A DNA stretch of 64,000 bases from RYN-428 sp035551995. GTDB lineage: Bacteria; Planctomycetota; Phycisphaerae; Tepidisphaerales; Tepidisphaeraceae. Below the pieces are notes generated by a model. The model searched no databases and was not told the origin of the DNA. It saw only the letters and a list, made by a program, of their open reading frames with translations. The stretch is from positions 14,681 to 78,680 of the forward strand of contig DASZME010000065.1 of NCBI GenBank assembly GCA_035551995.1, in the 5' to 3' direction. Below, piece after piece: positions 52,304 to 62,339 of the stretch; position 1 is the stretch's first letter; each line of letters begins with the position of its first letter. The position numbers and the translations under genes were made by a program.

Positions 52304-55300
52304 ATGTTCAAGTTTAAGCTTCCCTTGTTCGGCACGGCAAACCCGGCTCGCCCGGCTCAGCCGTTCAGCGGACGAACGCTCGATAAACATGCCCGTATTC
52401 GCGGCGCCACCGTCGTCGATAGCATTTGCCCGTACTGTGCCGTGGGATGCGCGACGCAGATTCACGTCAAGGGCGGCGAAGTGATCGATATCGAGGGGAA
52501 TCCGAATAGCCCGATCAATGAAGGAACGCTCTGCCCCAAGGGCGCCAACGTATTTCAGCTTCATCACAATCCGCATCGCACGAAGGTCGCCAAGTATCGC
52601 GCGCCGTATTCGACCCAATGGCAGACGGTGCCGTTGGAATGGGCTTTGGATCAGATTGCGAGCCGGGTGAAGGAAACGCGCGACGAAGGGTATCGGGAAA
52701 AAAACGAGGACGGGGAGCGAATTAACGCCGTGACGAACATGGGATCGCTCGGCGGGGCGACGCTGGACAACGAAGAAAATTACCTGATGAAGAAGCTGTT
52801 TTCAGCGGGGCTTCAAATCCTATCCATCGAAAATCAGGCCAGAATATGACATAGCGCATCGGTGCCCGGTCTGGGCGCCTCTTTTGGCCGCGGCGCGGCC
52901 ACCGGGTTTCAACAGGATCTCGCCAACAGCGATTGCATCCTGATCATGGGATCTAACATGGCCGAGGCGCATCCCGTCGGCTTCCGGTGGCCGATGAAAG
53001 CGCGCGAACGCGGCGCGGAGTTGATCCACGTCGATCCCCGCTTCAGCCGCACCAGCGCCAGCTGCCAGACCTATGTGGCCATCCGCGCCGGCAGCGACAT
53101 TGCCTTCCTCGGCGGCATCATCCATTACATTTTGTCCAACGAGAAATGGTTTAAGGAATATGTCCTGGCCTATACGAATGCATCGACGCTGATCGGCGAA
53201 GGCTTTGAAGATACGGAAGATTTGGGCGGCATCTTCAGCGGCTACGACGGCAAGACCCGCCAATACAAGGCCGGGGAAGGCCATTGGCACTACGAGGGAT
53301 CAAAGAGCGAGGCCGAGCATCCGCGCCATCCGCAGGGAGATCGGCAGCCGCCGCCGCAAGGAAAGGGCGGCATTGGGCCGCAGGACGCCTTGGGAAACGT
53401 GGAAGAAAATTCCGGAGCGGGGATGCATGGGCCGAGCGTGATGGGCGGGGCAAGCTCGCACGCCACGGTGCAGGCGAGCACCACGACGCCACATCCCGAA
53501 AAAGATCCGACGCTGACGAATCCGCGCTGCGTCATGCAACTGCTTCGTAAGCATTACGCGCGGTATACGCCGGAAATGGTTTCTGAAATTTGCGGCTGTT
53601 CTCCGGAAGAGCTGGTTCGCGTCGCCCAAACGCTCTGCCGAAATTCCGGGCGCGAGCGGACGAGCGCCATCGTCTACGCGGTCGGCTGGACGCAGCATAC
53701 CACCGGCGTGCAGATCATCCGCGCCGCGGGCATCATCCAACTGCTGCTGGGAAATATGGGCCGGCCCGGCGGCGGGATCATGGCGATGCGCGGCCATTGC
53801 TCGATCCAGGGCTCCACCGATATTCCCACGCTCTACGATCTGCTCCCCGGCTATTTGCCCCAGCCAACGTCGGAAAAACACCACGAAAAACTGGACGGCT
53901 ACGTGGAATATGAAGGATTCCCGACCGGCTACTGGACCAACATGCGGAAGATGACCGTCAGTCTCCTGCGCGCCTGGTACGGACCGACCGCGACAAAAGA
54001 GAACGACTTTCATTTCGATTGGCTCCCGAGAATCGACGGAGACTATTCGCAGCTTCCGTTCTTCAAGCAGATGAGCGAAGGAGGCGTGAAAGGATATTTC
54101 GTATTCGGCCAAAATCCCGCGGGCGGCGGGCCAAACGCCGGGCTTCATCGCAAGGGATTGCGCGAGTTGGAGTGGCTTGTCGTCGCCGACTGGTTCGAGA
54201 CCGAGACGGCCGTTTTTTGGAAGGATGACCCCAAGGGCCCGGCCGCCGCGGAAATAAAGACCGAGGTATTCTTCATCCCCGCGGCATCGATCGCCGCCAA
54301 GGAGGGCTCGTTCACCAATACCCAGCGCCTTATTCAATGGCACGACAAAGCCGTCGATCCCGACGGAGATTCACGCAGCGATCTGTCGTTTATTTACAAT
54401 CTCGGCAAACGTCTAAAAAAGTTGTACGCCGGCTCGGAAAAACCGGAGGACCAGGCCATACGGCACCTCACCTGGGACTACGATCTCGATGAGCCAGAGA
54501 TTCTTCCGGACGGCACATTGAGCCGAATCGCCGATGAGCCCGACGCACATAAGGTGTTGCAGGAAATCAACGGTTACCACACCGATCAACGCGACGAGAA
54601 AAACGGCAAGCCTAAATTACTCAGCGGTTTTTCCGATCTGAAAGATGACGGGTCCACCGCGTGCGGCTGCTGGATTTATTCCGGCATTTTCCCCAGCTAC
54701 GACCGCAATCGCGCCCGCGAGAGAATCGTCGGCGACAATCCGGTTCAACCCAACTGGGCATTCGCCTGGCCGCACAATCGGCGGATGATGTACAACCGCG
54801 CCAGCGCCGACCCGCAAGGGCGCCCCTGGTCGCAACGAAAAAAATACCTTTGGTGGGATGAGGGCCGTCAAAAATGGACAGGTCCCGACGAGCCCGACTT
54901 CGAGCCGAACAAGCCGCCCTCCTATCGCCCCTCGGCCTCGGCAAAGGGGATGGAGGCCATCGCCGGCGACGCGCCGTTTATCATGAAGCCCGACGGCATG
55001 GGGTGGCTTTTTGCGCCGGCGCCGATGGACGGACCGTTTCCCACGCATTACGAGCCGGTCGAATCGCCGGTGAGCAATCTGCTTTACCCAAAACAAAACG
55101 ACAGTCCGACCGTTCGATATTTCCGCGGCCCGCTGAACATTCTCGATCATGGTCCCAGCCAGGAGTTTCCGATCATCGGCGCCACGTATCGCCTGACCGA
55201 GCACTATCTCAGCGGCCCGATGAGCCGATTCAATAGCTGGCTGAATGAACTTCAGCCGGAAATGTTCGTCGAGCTTTCGCCGGAGTTGGCGGCGGAAAAA

Positions 55301-55681
55301 GGGATCGAGCACGGGGGATGGCTTACGGTGCGGTCGGCGCGGGGCACGATCGAGGCGCGGGCGATGGTGACGCGGCGGATCAAGCCGCTGGTAATTCGAG
55401 GATCGGTGGTTCATCAGATCGGATTGCCGTTCCATTTCAGCTTTGCCGGCGAAACGGTCGGATGCCAGGCGAATGATCTGACAAGCCTGGTGGCCGAGCC
55501 AAACGTGAGCATGCACGAGGGGAAAGTATTTCAGTGCGACATATGGGCCGGCCGCACGCCCGGCGTTTCGCCGCGCGGCCCCACGGTGGCGACGGCGCGC
55601 TGGCCGACCGAAATGCAAACGCCGCAGACGCCTCGATCCGCTCAGCCCGAAGGCCAGATCCACAAACGGACAGATCCCTGA
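52304..55681 (+). CDS. fdhA: Selenocysteine-containing formate dehydrogenase, catalytic subunit
   Basis: 1125 aa if the in-frame TGA at 52847-52849 is read as selenocysteine (residue 182). It is a molybdenum/tungsten bis-MGD enzyme. The N-terminal [4Fe-4S] site is CPYCAVGC (42, 45, 49) with Cys77 in GTLCPKG. The reading NQARI-Sec-HSASVPGLGASFGR and AEAHPVGFRWPMK parallel E. coli FdnG around Sec196. HTTGVQIIRAAGIIQLLLGN, GGGIMAMRGHCSIQG and the C-terminal GGWLTVRSARGTIEARAMVT and HQIGLPFHF blocks complete the fold. An extra Pro/Gly/His-rich insert of roughly 70 residues (around 325-400) is absent from FdnG. No twin-arginine signal is seen. GAGG lies before the ATG at 52304. The gene is coupled to fdhB (TGATG). 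Confidence 0.92.
52847..52879 (+). promoter_or_regulatory. Selenocysteine TGA codon and bacterial SECIS hairpin
   Basis: TGA at 52847-52849 is followed after 11 bases by GGTGCCC (52861-52867), loop GGTCT (52868-52872) and GGGCGCC (52873-52879), a 7-bp stem with one G-U pair. The distance from TGA to the GGTCT loop is 18 bases, the same as in E. coli fdhF, and the ATCGG before the stem is also shared. EF-SelB (57806-59845) should bind the apical loop. Confidence 0.88.
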
Positions 55682-56625
55682 TGAAACTTTCACTTCCCAT
55701 TTTCCGCGCGGGCGAGAACCGGGCAAAACAGTTGGGCGCCGCGCTGTTCGAAACGGCGCGGAACGCGGTGGAGAATCTGCCCAACGCTTTTCCGCCGCGC
55801 CGGACCGAGGTGCCCCAGCCCAACGATCCGAACAGCGACGTCGGGCGGATCATGGGCTTCTTCACCGACACCACGCTCTGCATCGGCTGCAAGGCGTGCG
55901 AAGTGGCCTGCAAGCAGTGGAACCAGCTTCCCAGCGACGGGTTCAACTTCACCGGCAACAGCTACGACAACACCGGCCATCTCTCCGCCACCACCTGGCG
56001 CCACGTCGCTTTCAAGGAAAAGCTGGCCGACGACGGATCGTCGTCAAATCGCTGGCTGATGCTCAGCGACGTCTGCAAGCATTGCGAGTCGGCGCCGTGC
56101 GAGCACTCGTGTCCCACAGGCGCCATCGTCTACAACAACTTCGGCGACGTGTACGTTCAAAACGATATCTGCAACGGATGCGGCTACTGCATCTCGGCTT
56201 GTCCGTTTGGCGTTTTGGGCCGGGCCGATCATCCGCACGATGATGGCCATGCCCACAAATGCACGCTCTGCATGGATCGCCAGGAAGAAGATTTGACGCC
56301 GGCCTGCGCCAAATCATGTCCGACGTCGTCCATTCAATTCGGGGCGGTCGAGGATCTTCGCGTCAAGGCGCGGGAGCGGGTCGAGGAATTGCATGGGCGC
56401 GGGAATTCGCAGGCGTATTTATATGGATGCGATTCGGTGGGGGATTACGGGCCGTTGAACTCATTTTTTCTCCTGGACGATCATCCCAACGAATACAATC
56501 TGCCGGTCGCGCCGCCGCAGCCGTTTCGCGGGCAGGGCAAACGGTACGGGGCGGCGTTATTCACCGGCGTCGCGCTGGCGGCGTTTACGTTTTTGTCCTT
56601 TCATGGAGCCAAACGCCGTGGATAA
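55681..56625 (+). CDS. fdhB: Formate dehydrogenase iron-sulfur subunit
   Basis: 314 aa. It relays electrons from FdhA to the membrane subunit. Four [4Fe-4S] clusters are indicated by CIGCKACEVACKQW, CKHCESAPCEHSCPTGA, CNGCGYCISACPFG and CTLCMDRQEEDLTPACAKSC. The C-terminal helix (RYGAALFTGVALAAFTFLSF) is the membrane anchor as in FdnH. The start ATG shares its A with the fdhA stop (TGATG). No export signal is present. fdhC overlaps its 3' end by 23 bases. Confidence 0.92.
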   Translation: MKLSLPIFRAGENRAKQLGAALFETARNAVENLPNAFPPRRTEVPQPNDPNSDVGRIMGFFTDTTLCIGCKACEVACKQWNQLPSDGFNFTGNSYDNTGHLSATTWRHVAFKEKLADDGSSSNRWLMLSDVCKHCESAPCEHSCPTGAIVYNNFGDVYVQNDICNGCGYCISACPFGVLGRADHPHDDGHAHKCTLCMDRQEEDLTPACAKSCPTSSIQFGAVEDLRVKARERVEELHGRGNSQAYLYGCDSVGDYGPLNSFFLLDDHPNEYNLPVAPPQPFRGQGKRYGAALFTGVALAAFTFLSFHGAKRRG

Positions 56626-57775
56626 AAGTTCCAATCCCCCGTCGGACGATTTTTCCTGGTCCCCGAATCTGCGGCATCGGCCCGACCCCAACCGCGTAAC
56701 CCGCCGCGATCCCGCGCAGATGCTCGATTCCCCGGAACGGTCGGGAAATGTTCCCGTTTCCCCGGCCAATCGCACGCTCACCCGGCCGCGCGAAGGACAA
56801 TCGCCTGCGTCACCGCAGGCGCCGCAAACCGAGCCGTCGTATTACGACATTTCGATGCTGAAAGCGCCGCTGTGGAAGTGGGAGATCGCCGCTTATTTTT
56901 TCGTCGGCGGAATATCGGGTGGCGCCTACACGATCGCCCGATTGGCCGAACGGGCGGATAAGGAAAAATATCGCGACGTGACTCGCCTTGGGACATACCT
57001 TTCCTTCGCGTCGAGCCTGGCGTGCCCGCCGTTGTTGATCCACGATCTCGGCGATCCCCGGCGGTTTCATCACATGTTGCGCGTGTTCAAACCGGCGTCG
57101 CCGATGAGCCTGGGAACGTGGACGCTGGTGGCTCATAGCGGCGCGGTGGCGGCGGGCGTGATCCGCGAATGGCTGCGCCGTCCCCACGCGGCCGGCCGGG
57201 AAAAAGAGATACGCCGAATCGAATCGATGCCGGGAAAAGCGCTCCTCGCCGTCCACGACGCGGCGGGCGTGCCGCTGGCGCTGCTGCTGGCCGGTTATAC
57301 CGGCGTGCTGCTCAGTTGCACCGCCAATCCACTGTGGTGCAAAAACCCGTGGATCGCCCCGCTCTTTATGGCCGGGGGTTTCAGCAACGCGGCGGGGGCC
57401 ATCAGCCTCGCCCTCGACTGCACGTCGAAAGACAACGATCACGCTCATCGAATTCTGGAAAATGTCCGCACCGCCGCCGGCGTCGCCGAGGCGACCTCAC
57501 TGGCCGGTTATTTCAAACATGCCGGTCCCAAGGCCCGCGCGCTTACCCATGGCTCGATGCGAAAAACAATGCGCTTCAGTATCGGCGCGTTGATCGCCTC
57601 GGAGATTTTGGGCCGCCTCTCCTTCGCCGGTAAAGCCAAACGCCCGGTGCGCATGTTATCGTCGATTCTGGGACTGGCGGGCGGATTTGCCTTGCGATGG
57701 GCGTTCGTGTACGGCGGTCATGAAGCGGCGAAAGATCCGCATACCGCTCGCCTGAGCAGCCGGCCGAGCCACTGA
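56603..57775 (+). CDS. NrfD/PsrC-type membrane subunit of formate dehydrogenase
   Basis: 390 aa. A soluble Pro-rich N-terminus of about 80 residues precedes an NrfD-type domain of eight or so helices: WKWEIAAYFFVGGISGGAYT, HDLGDPRRFHHMLRVFKPAS, PMSLGTWTLVAHSGAVAAGV, GVPLALLLAGYTGVLLSCTA and FMAGGFSNAAGAISLA. NrfD subunits pass electrons to or from quinone without haem, unlike the cytochrome b FdnI/FdoI. It is the last gene of the fdh operon; its stop faces selB 30 bases away. Confidence 0.88.
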   Translation: MEPNAVDKSSNPPSDDFSWSPNLRHRPDPNRVTRRDPAQMLDSPERSGNVPVSPANRTLTRPREGQSPASPQAPQTEPSYYDISMLKAPLWKWEIAAYFFVGGISGGAYTIARLAERADKEKYRDVTRLGTYLSFASSLACPPLLIHDLGDPRRFHHMLRVFKPASPMSLGTWTLVAHSGAVAAGVIREWLRRPHAAGREKEIRRIESMPGKALLAVHDAAGVPLALLLAGYTGVLLSCTANPLWCKNPWIAPLFMAGGFSNAAGAISLALDCTSKDNDHAHRILENVRTAAGVAEATSLAGYFKHAGPKARALTHGSMRKTMRFSIGALIASEILGRLSFAGKAKRPVRMLSSILGLAGGFALRWAFVYGGHEAAKDPHTARLSSRPSH

Positions 57776-57805
57776 TCTTCAACAATCCTTTTCATCCGCC
57801 GTCGT

Positions 57806-59845
57806 CTACATGAGTTTCGCGGCGGGTTGCCCGGCCAACACGCGCCGATCTCCCATGCGCCGCGTCACGCCGGCGCCGTCCATGTACTCCAGGAGCGGCA
57901 CCATGACTCGCCGGCTGGATGACAGGTGCGTCTTCAAATCACTGACGGTGGCCGAGCCGTGCGATTGTAGATACTCACGAATCGCAGTAGCCGCCTTCGC
58001 GCACGCGTCGGCGGAGATGACCAGATCACGCGATACTTCGATCGCCTCGCCGCTGGCGCACAAGAACCGCAGCGCCTGATTTGAAAGGTCATCGCGGGCC
58101 AGTTCCTTGCGCGACGGGGGATCCAGCGCGTGTTTCGCCAGCGCCGCCCGCAGACGTTCGCCCGCCGGCTGAAGCCGCGCCGGTAGCCGTGGAAAATGGC
58201 CAGCCCGGCGAATGCTTCCGCCGCGAACGACGAACTCGCCCGATTGCAGCGCTTCGATCGCCGCGTCGAATATCGACGCGCGAAAATTCGGGCGGCTTCG
58301 AAGAAGCGGCTCGGTTTCCATCCGACGCCGAAGATCGGGCAGCGACAGCCCCGCTTGTTCAGGATGTACCCGATGATGCTCATCGACCAGTCCCGCCGCC
58401 GTCCGCGGCAGATCATGCCAGGCGGCGGCGTCGAACAGCAGATCGTTTACGCTCACCAGCGCCCCGGAGCTGACGAGCGACGTGACGGCGCCGTCGATTT
58501 GGTCCGACGGCAACCGCGACTTAACGAGCAGGTGATTTCGATCCGCCACAACGTCAAGCGCGAGTTGGGTCAGGACCAGGACCGCCGCATCGCCCGGCGA
58601 GGCCGCTCGCCGGGCGAGATTTTCCGATCGCGTCGGTTCGCGCAGAGCCGCGCGGCGGCCGCCCGGCGCGGGCTGGGGATCCAGCACAATGCCTCCGGCC
58701 AACGTGCTTTGCTGCGACCAGTCGCGGACCACAAATCGATCCCCGGCGAACGCCAGCAATGGAGCGTCAAGCTCTAGCCGCGCCAAAGCGAATCCGCCGG
58801 CGAAAAGCGCGCCGCGATCATAAAAGAACACGCGAGCCCGCGCCGCGGAACTGCCGTGATGAACGTGCACGATCAACCCGCTCTTGAACGGTCGCGGCGG
58901 CGCCGATTGCGATTCTTCCCCGAAGGATCGGCCCGACCTTTCCAACATGACGTCCACCGTCTTGCAGGCCGAGCCGACGCCGGCGACAGTGACCACGTCG
59001 CCCCGGCAAATCGAACGCGGACCGCGAATTCCCGATCCATTCCGCGACACTTCCATGTCCGGCAGATTTAACGCCACGCGCGCTCCGGGCGGCGCGGCGT
59101 CGACATCGCGGCCGTGAATTTGAAGCGTGCGAATCCGAGCGCTTGTTCCCGCCGGCTGGAGCGCGACCGTCTGCCCGTGCAGAAGCATCCCGCCGCTCAA
59201 TGTGCCCGTTACGACCGTGCCGATGCCTTTCAGCGAAAAAACGCGGTCAACCGCGAGCCGTGGCTTACCGATATCCTGCTGCGGCGGCGTCCGCGAAAAT
59301 AAACGGGCCAGACTTTGGCGCAGGAGATCGATGCCCGATTCATTGACGACGGAGGTGGGGACGATCGGAGCATCCGCCAGCGGGGAGCCCGCGAGCCGGC
59401 GCCGAATTTTTTCCATGGCGGCGCCGGGGTCGGTTATCAGATCGGCCTTGCTCAGCGCGACGATGCCGCGCCGCACGCCCTGGTAGGCGAGGATCTGAAG
59501 GTGCTCTTCGGTCTGCGGCATCCACCCGTCGTCCGCCGCCACCACGAGCAACGCCGCGTCGATCGACCCGACGCCGGCGACCATGTTCTTCACGAAATCC
59601 TCGTGCCCCGGGACGTCTACGATCCCCACCTGATATTCCACCGCCGGCGCCACCTCCGGCGGCGATTTCAGAGTTACGAAAGCAAAACCCAGATCGATGG
59701 TAATCCCGCGCCGTTTTTCTTCCGGCAGGCGATCGGGATCGACACCGCTCAGCGCGCGCACCAGCGCGCTTTTCCCATGATCGATATGACCGGCGGTCGC
59801 GAGAATATATGGAATAGCCGCGCTCAACCGATCACCGTGCCGCAA
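57806..59845 (-). CDS. selB: Selenocysteine-specific elongation factor SelB
   Basis: 679 aa, a normal length. It delivers Sec-tRNA to the ribosome at SECIS-marked UGA codons. The GTPase motifs are ATAGHIDHGKSALVRALSG (G1), GITIDLGFAF (G2), DVPGHEDFVKNM (G3) and LSKADL (G4, Ser for Asn). Domains II-III follow, and the C-terminal part (about 420-679) contains winged-helix repeats that bind the SECIS (FLCASGEAIEVSRDLVIS, SHGSATVSDLKTHLSSSRRV). The start at 59845 overlaps the selA stop by 22 bases; an alternative TTG lies at the stop itself (about 59827). Confidence 0.93.
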   Translation of the reverse strand: MRHGDRLSAAIPYILATAGHIDHGKSALVRALSGVDPDRLPEEKRRGITIDLGFAFVTLKSPPEVAPAVEYQVGIVDVPGHEDFVKNMVAGVGSIDAALLVVAADDGWMPQTEEHLQILAYQGVRRGIVALSKADLITDPGAAMEKIRRRLAGSPLADAPIVPTSVVNESGIDLLRQSLARLFSRTPPQQDIGKPRLAVDRVFSLKGIGTVVTGTLSGGMLLHGQTVALQPAGTSARIRTLQIHGRDVDAAPPGARVALNLPDMEVSRNGSGIRGPRSICRGDVVTVAGVGSACKTVDVMLERSGRSFGEESQSAPPRPFKSGLIVHVHHGSSAARARVFFYDRGALFAGGFALARLELDAPLLAFAGDRFVVRDWSQQSTLAGGIVLDPQPAPGGRRAALREPTRSENLARRAASPGDAAVLVLTQLALDVVADRNHLLVKSRLPSDQIDGAVTSLVSSGALVSVNDLLFDAAAWHDLPRTAAGLVDEHHRVHPEQAGLSLPDLRRRMETEPLLRSRPNFRASIFDAAIEALQSGEFVVRGGSIRRAGHFPRLPARLQPAGERLRAALAKHALDPPSRKELARDDLSNQALRFLCASGEAIEVSRDLVISADACAKAATAIREYLQSHGSATVSDLKTHLSSSRRVMVPLLEYMDGAGVTRRMGDRRVLAGQPAAKLM

Positions 59846-61233
59846 AGCGCCGCCCGCAAGGCGGCCATCACTGCTTCATCCTGTTCGGGGAAAATCGTTC
59901 GTAAATCCAGCTTCACCGCTCCATCGTGAATGAAGCCGACGATCGGCGGACGCCCCACGCGCAGATCGGCCAGCAGCCGTGAGGGAGAAATAAGCCGCGG
60001 CAGCAGGTCGATCGTGACGGAAGGGATCTTCGTTCGAGGCAGCGTACCGCCGCCCACTTGCGCGAAGCTTGATCCGATCGTCGTCCGCGAAGGCAAATCC
60101 GCGAGGCCGGCGACGATGCGCGCGGCGCGGCGGTGAAGTTCGGATTCGGGAATGTGCATCATTCGCCGGATCGGCAGTCGCTCGGCTTCTCCCGCCAGCA
60201 AAAGATCGACGGTCTCCTGGAGCGCGCATAACACGAGCTTGTCGCACCGGAGCGCTCGGAAGAAAGGCTCTTTTTTCAACGCCGCGATGTGGTGCGCGCT
60301 TCCCACGATGATTCCCGCCTGCGGGCCGCCGAGCAGCTTATCGCCGCTGAAGCAGACCAGGTCGGCGCCGTCGGCGATCGCCTCGGCCGCCGTGGGCTCG
60401 CGCTCATCGCCGCCGAGGTCAGTCGTATCGAACATCGCTCCGCCGCCGATGTCATGGATAAAGGGGATGCCCGCGTCGCGAGCCACGACGGCAAGTTCCG
60501 CCGGCTCAGGGCTCTCGACGAATCCATTCATGAAAAAATTGCCGCGATGCACTTTCAGGATCATGGCGGCGCCGTCGTCCATCGCGTGGCGGTAATCCTG
60601 CAGGGAGGTTTTATTGGTGGTTCCGACTTCGCGAAGCGTCGCGCCGCTGGCCTGTAGAATCTCGGGAACGCGAAATCCGCCGCCGATTTGCACCAGTTCG
60701 CCGCGCGATATCACGACGTGGGTTCGCGGCGGTTTCGACGCGAAATGGCGGAGAATCAAGACGAGGGCGGCGGCGCAATTGTTGACGACGGCCGCGGCGC
60801 TGGCGGCGCACAGGACGCCAAGGCCGAACTCGACGTAGTCGCCGCGCCAACCGCGGTCGCCGGCGGCAAGGTGGTATTCGAGATTGCTGTAATGGATCGC
60901 CGTTTGATTGATCGCCGCCGCGACCGATACCGGCAGGGGAGAGCGAGCGAAGTTCGTGTGCACGATGATGCCGGTGCCGTTGATGATCGGCTGAATGCGC
61001 GACAGGCGCAGGTCATCCAGAGCCGACCTGATTTGGGTTCGTACCCGTTCGTCGATCGGCTGTTCGTCGGCGGCGTGGCCGTCGCGGTGCGCCATCCGCG
61101 CGCGTATCGCGGCCAGCTCGCGGCGCACGACCGCCAGGACCAGCGGGCGCGGCAAACCGCTATCGCCGGCTTCACGCGCGGCGCGATCGACCGACGGAAG
61201 CGCACGAAGTTGGGCGGAGGATGCGTCGGTCAT
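59824..61233 (-). CDS. selA: L-seryl-tRNA(Sec) selenium transferase
   Basis: 469 aa, PLP enzyme converting Ser-tRNA(Sec) to Sec-tRNA(Sec). Family blocks are NGTGIIVHTNFARSPLP, VNNCAAALVLILRHFA, VISRGELVQIGGGFRVPEIL, VGTTNKTSLQDYRHAM and the PLP-lysine segment CFSGDKLLGGPQAGIIVG. The ATG at 61231-61233 overlaps the selD stop (ATGA). It overlaps selB at the 3' end. All three genes are probably co-translated. Confidence 0.93.
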   Translation of the reverse strand: MTDASSAQLRALPSVDRAAREAGDSGLPRPLVLAVVRRELAAIRARMAHRDGHAADEQPIDERVRTQIRSALDDLRLSRIQPIINGTGIIVHTNFARSPLPVSVAAAINQTAIHYSNLEYHLAAGDRGWRGDYVEFGLGVLCAASAAAVVNNCAAALVLILRHFASKPPRTHVVISRGELVQIGGGFRVPEILQASGATLREVGTTNKTSLQDYRHAMDDGAAMILKVHRGNFFMNGFVESPEPAELAVVARDAGIPFIHDIGGGAMFDTTDLGGDEREPTAAEAIADGADLVCFSGDKLLGGPQAGIIVGSAHHIAALKKEPFFRALRCDKLVLCALQETVDLLLAGEAERLPIRRMMHIPESELHRRAARIVAGLADLPSRTTIGSSFAQVGGGTLPRTKIPSVTIDLLPRLISPSRLLADLRVGRPPIVGFIHDGAVKLDLRTIFPEQDEAVMAALRAALCGTVIG

Positions 61234-62339
61234 GGCATAAGCCGGATGCATGGCGACGGCGATTTGATGATTCGGCCGATGTGGGCCGCGACCGGCGCGC
61301 CATGAGCCTCTAGAATTTTGCGGACCTGCGACACGCTATCCGGCGGCACGCACAGCAGCAAGCCACCGCTGGTTTGAGCGTCGCAGAGCAGGACGCGCAT
61401 GGGCGGTTCCGCGGCGCTCCAATCCACGATCGACTCGGCGGCTTCCATGTTGGAACGCGTGCCGCCGGGGATGCAGTCGCGATCGATCAGGTCATGAATT
61501 TCCGGACTAAGGGCCGGGACGGCGCCGGCGGAAACTTCCGCGCCGACCCCGCTGCCGCGACAGATGTTGGCCAGATGGCCGAGAAGGCCAAAGCCGGTGA
61601 CGTCGGTGGCCGCCTTGACCAGTTTTTTCTCCGCCACTTCGGCGCCGGCGGTATTGAGTTGCCGCATGACGGCGACCACTCGACGAGCCAGTCGCGCCGA
61701 CGCCAGGCCGCGCTTAATCGCGGTGGTGGCGATTCCAGTGCCCAGTGGCTTGGTGAGCCAGAGCAGGTCGCCGGGCCGCGCCCTGGCGTTGGTCAGAATG
61801 CGCTTGGGGTGCACGATGCCGGTCACGCTGAGGCCGTAGATCGGTTCGAGGGCGCGAATCGTATGCCCGCCGATTAAAGCGCACTTCGCTTCGGCCGTCT
61901 TGTCCGCTCCGCCGCGAAGGATCCGGGCGATCATGCTTGCATCGAGCTTGTCCGCGGGAACGCCGAGGAGATTGAGGGCCGTGATCGGACGGCCGCCCAT
62001 CGCATATACGTCGGATAGGGCGTTGGTCGCCGCGATTTGGCCGTAGGCGTAGGGGTCATCGACGATCGGGGTAAAGAAATCGACCGTCTGCACAAGGGCG
62101 CACTCGGCCGAGAGACGGTAAACGCCGGCGTCGTCGAAGGTGTCGGCGCCGACGAGCACGTTTCGATCACGTTTGTTCTTTCGCCCGGTGGACGGCATTG
62201 CCGCGCCAACCGACAGTTGGCTCAATACATTCGCCAGCATGGTCTGGCTCAATTTCGCGGCGCATCCCGCGCAACTCGATAGTTCCGTTAACCTTGGCGC
62301 TGGCCGCTTGGAGGGTTTGACTGCGATAAGTCTGGTCAT
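61230..62339 (-). CDS. selD: Selenide, water dikinase
   Basis: 369 aa. It makes selenophosphate from selenide and ATP. The N-terminal active site reads LSSCAGCAAKLS: Cys26 is at the position of E. coli Cys17 (Sec in some species) and Lys29 at Lys20; the second cysteine of GCGCK is Ala. Further motifs: TVDFFTPIVDDPYAYGQIAA, TNALSDVYAMGGRPITALNL, GGHTIRALEPIYGLSVTGIV, ATDVTGFGLLGHL and LLCDAQTSGGLLLCV. I take the ATG at 62339, which overlaps the stop of the transglutaminase-like gene (ATGA); a longer open frame upstream lies antiphase to that gene. Confidence 0.93.
   Translation of the reverse strand: MTRLIAVKPSKRPAPRLTELSSCAGCAAKLSQTMLANVLSQLSVGAAMPSTGRKNKRDRNVLVGADTFDDAGVYRLSAECALVQTVDFFTPIVDDPYAYGQIAATNALSDVYAMGGRPITALNLLGVPADKLDASMIARILRGGADKTAEAKCALIGGHTIRALEPIYGLSVTGIVHPKRILTNARARPGDLLWLTKPLGTGIATTAIKRGLASARLARRVVAVMRQLNTAGAEVAEKKLVKAATDVTGFGLLGHLANICRGSGVGAEVSAGAVPALSPEIHDLIDRDCIPGGTRSNMEAAESIVDWSAAEPPMRVLLCDAQTSGGLLLCVPPDSVSQVRKILEAHGAPVAAHIGRIIKSPSPCIRLMP

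Noticed and set aside
51802..52335. 177-codon minus-strand frame upstream of fdhA
   Set aside because: It reads through the dispersed hairpin repeat and the fdhA start region and has no recognisable domain.
52847..52861. fdhA as a pseudogene with a premature stop
   Set aside because: The stop falls exactly on the Sec position, is followed by a SECIS hairpin and the complete Sec machinery is encoded nearby.
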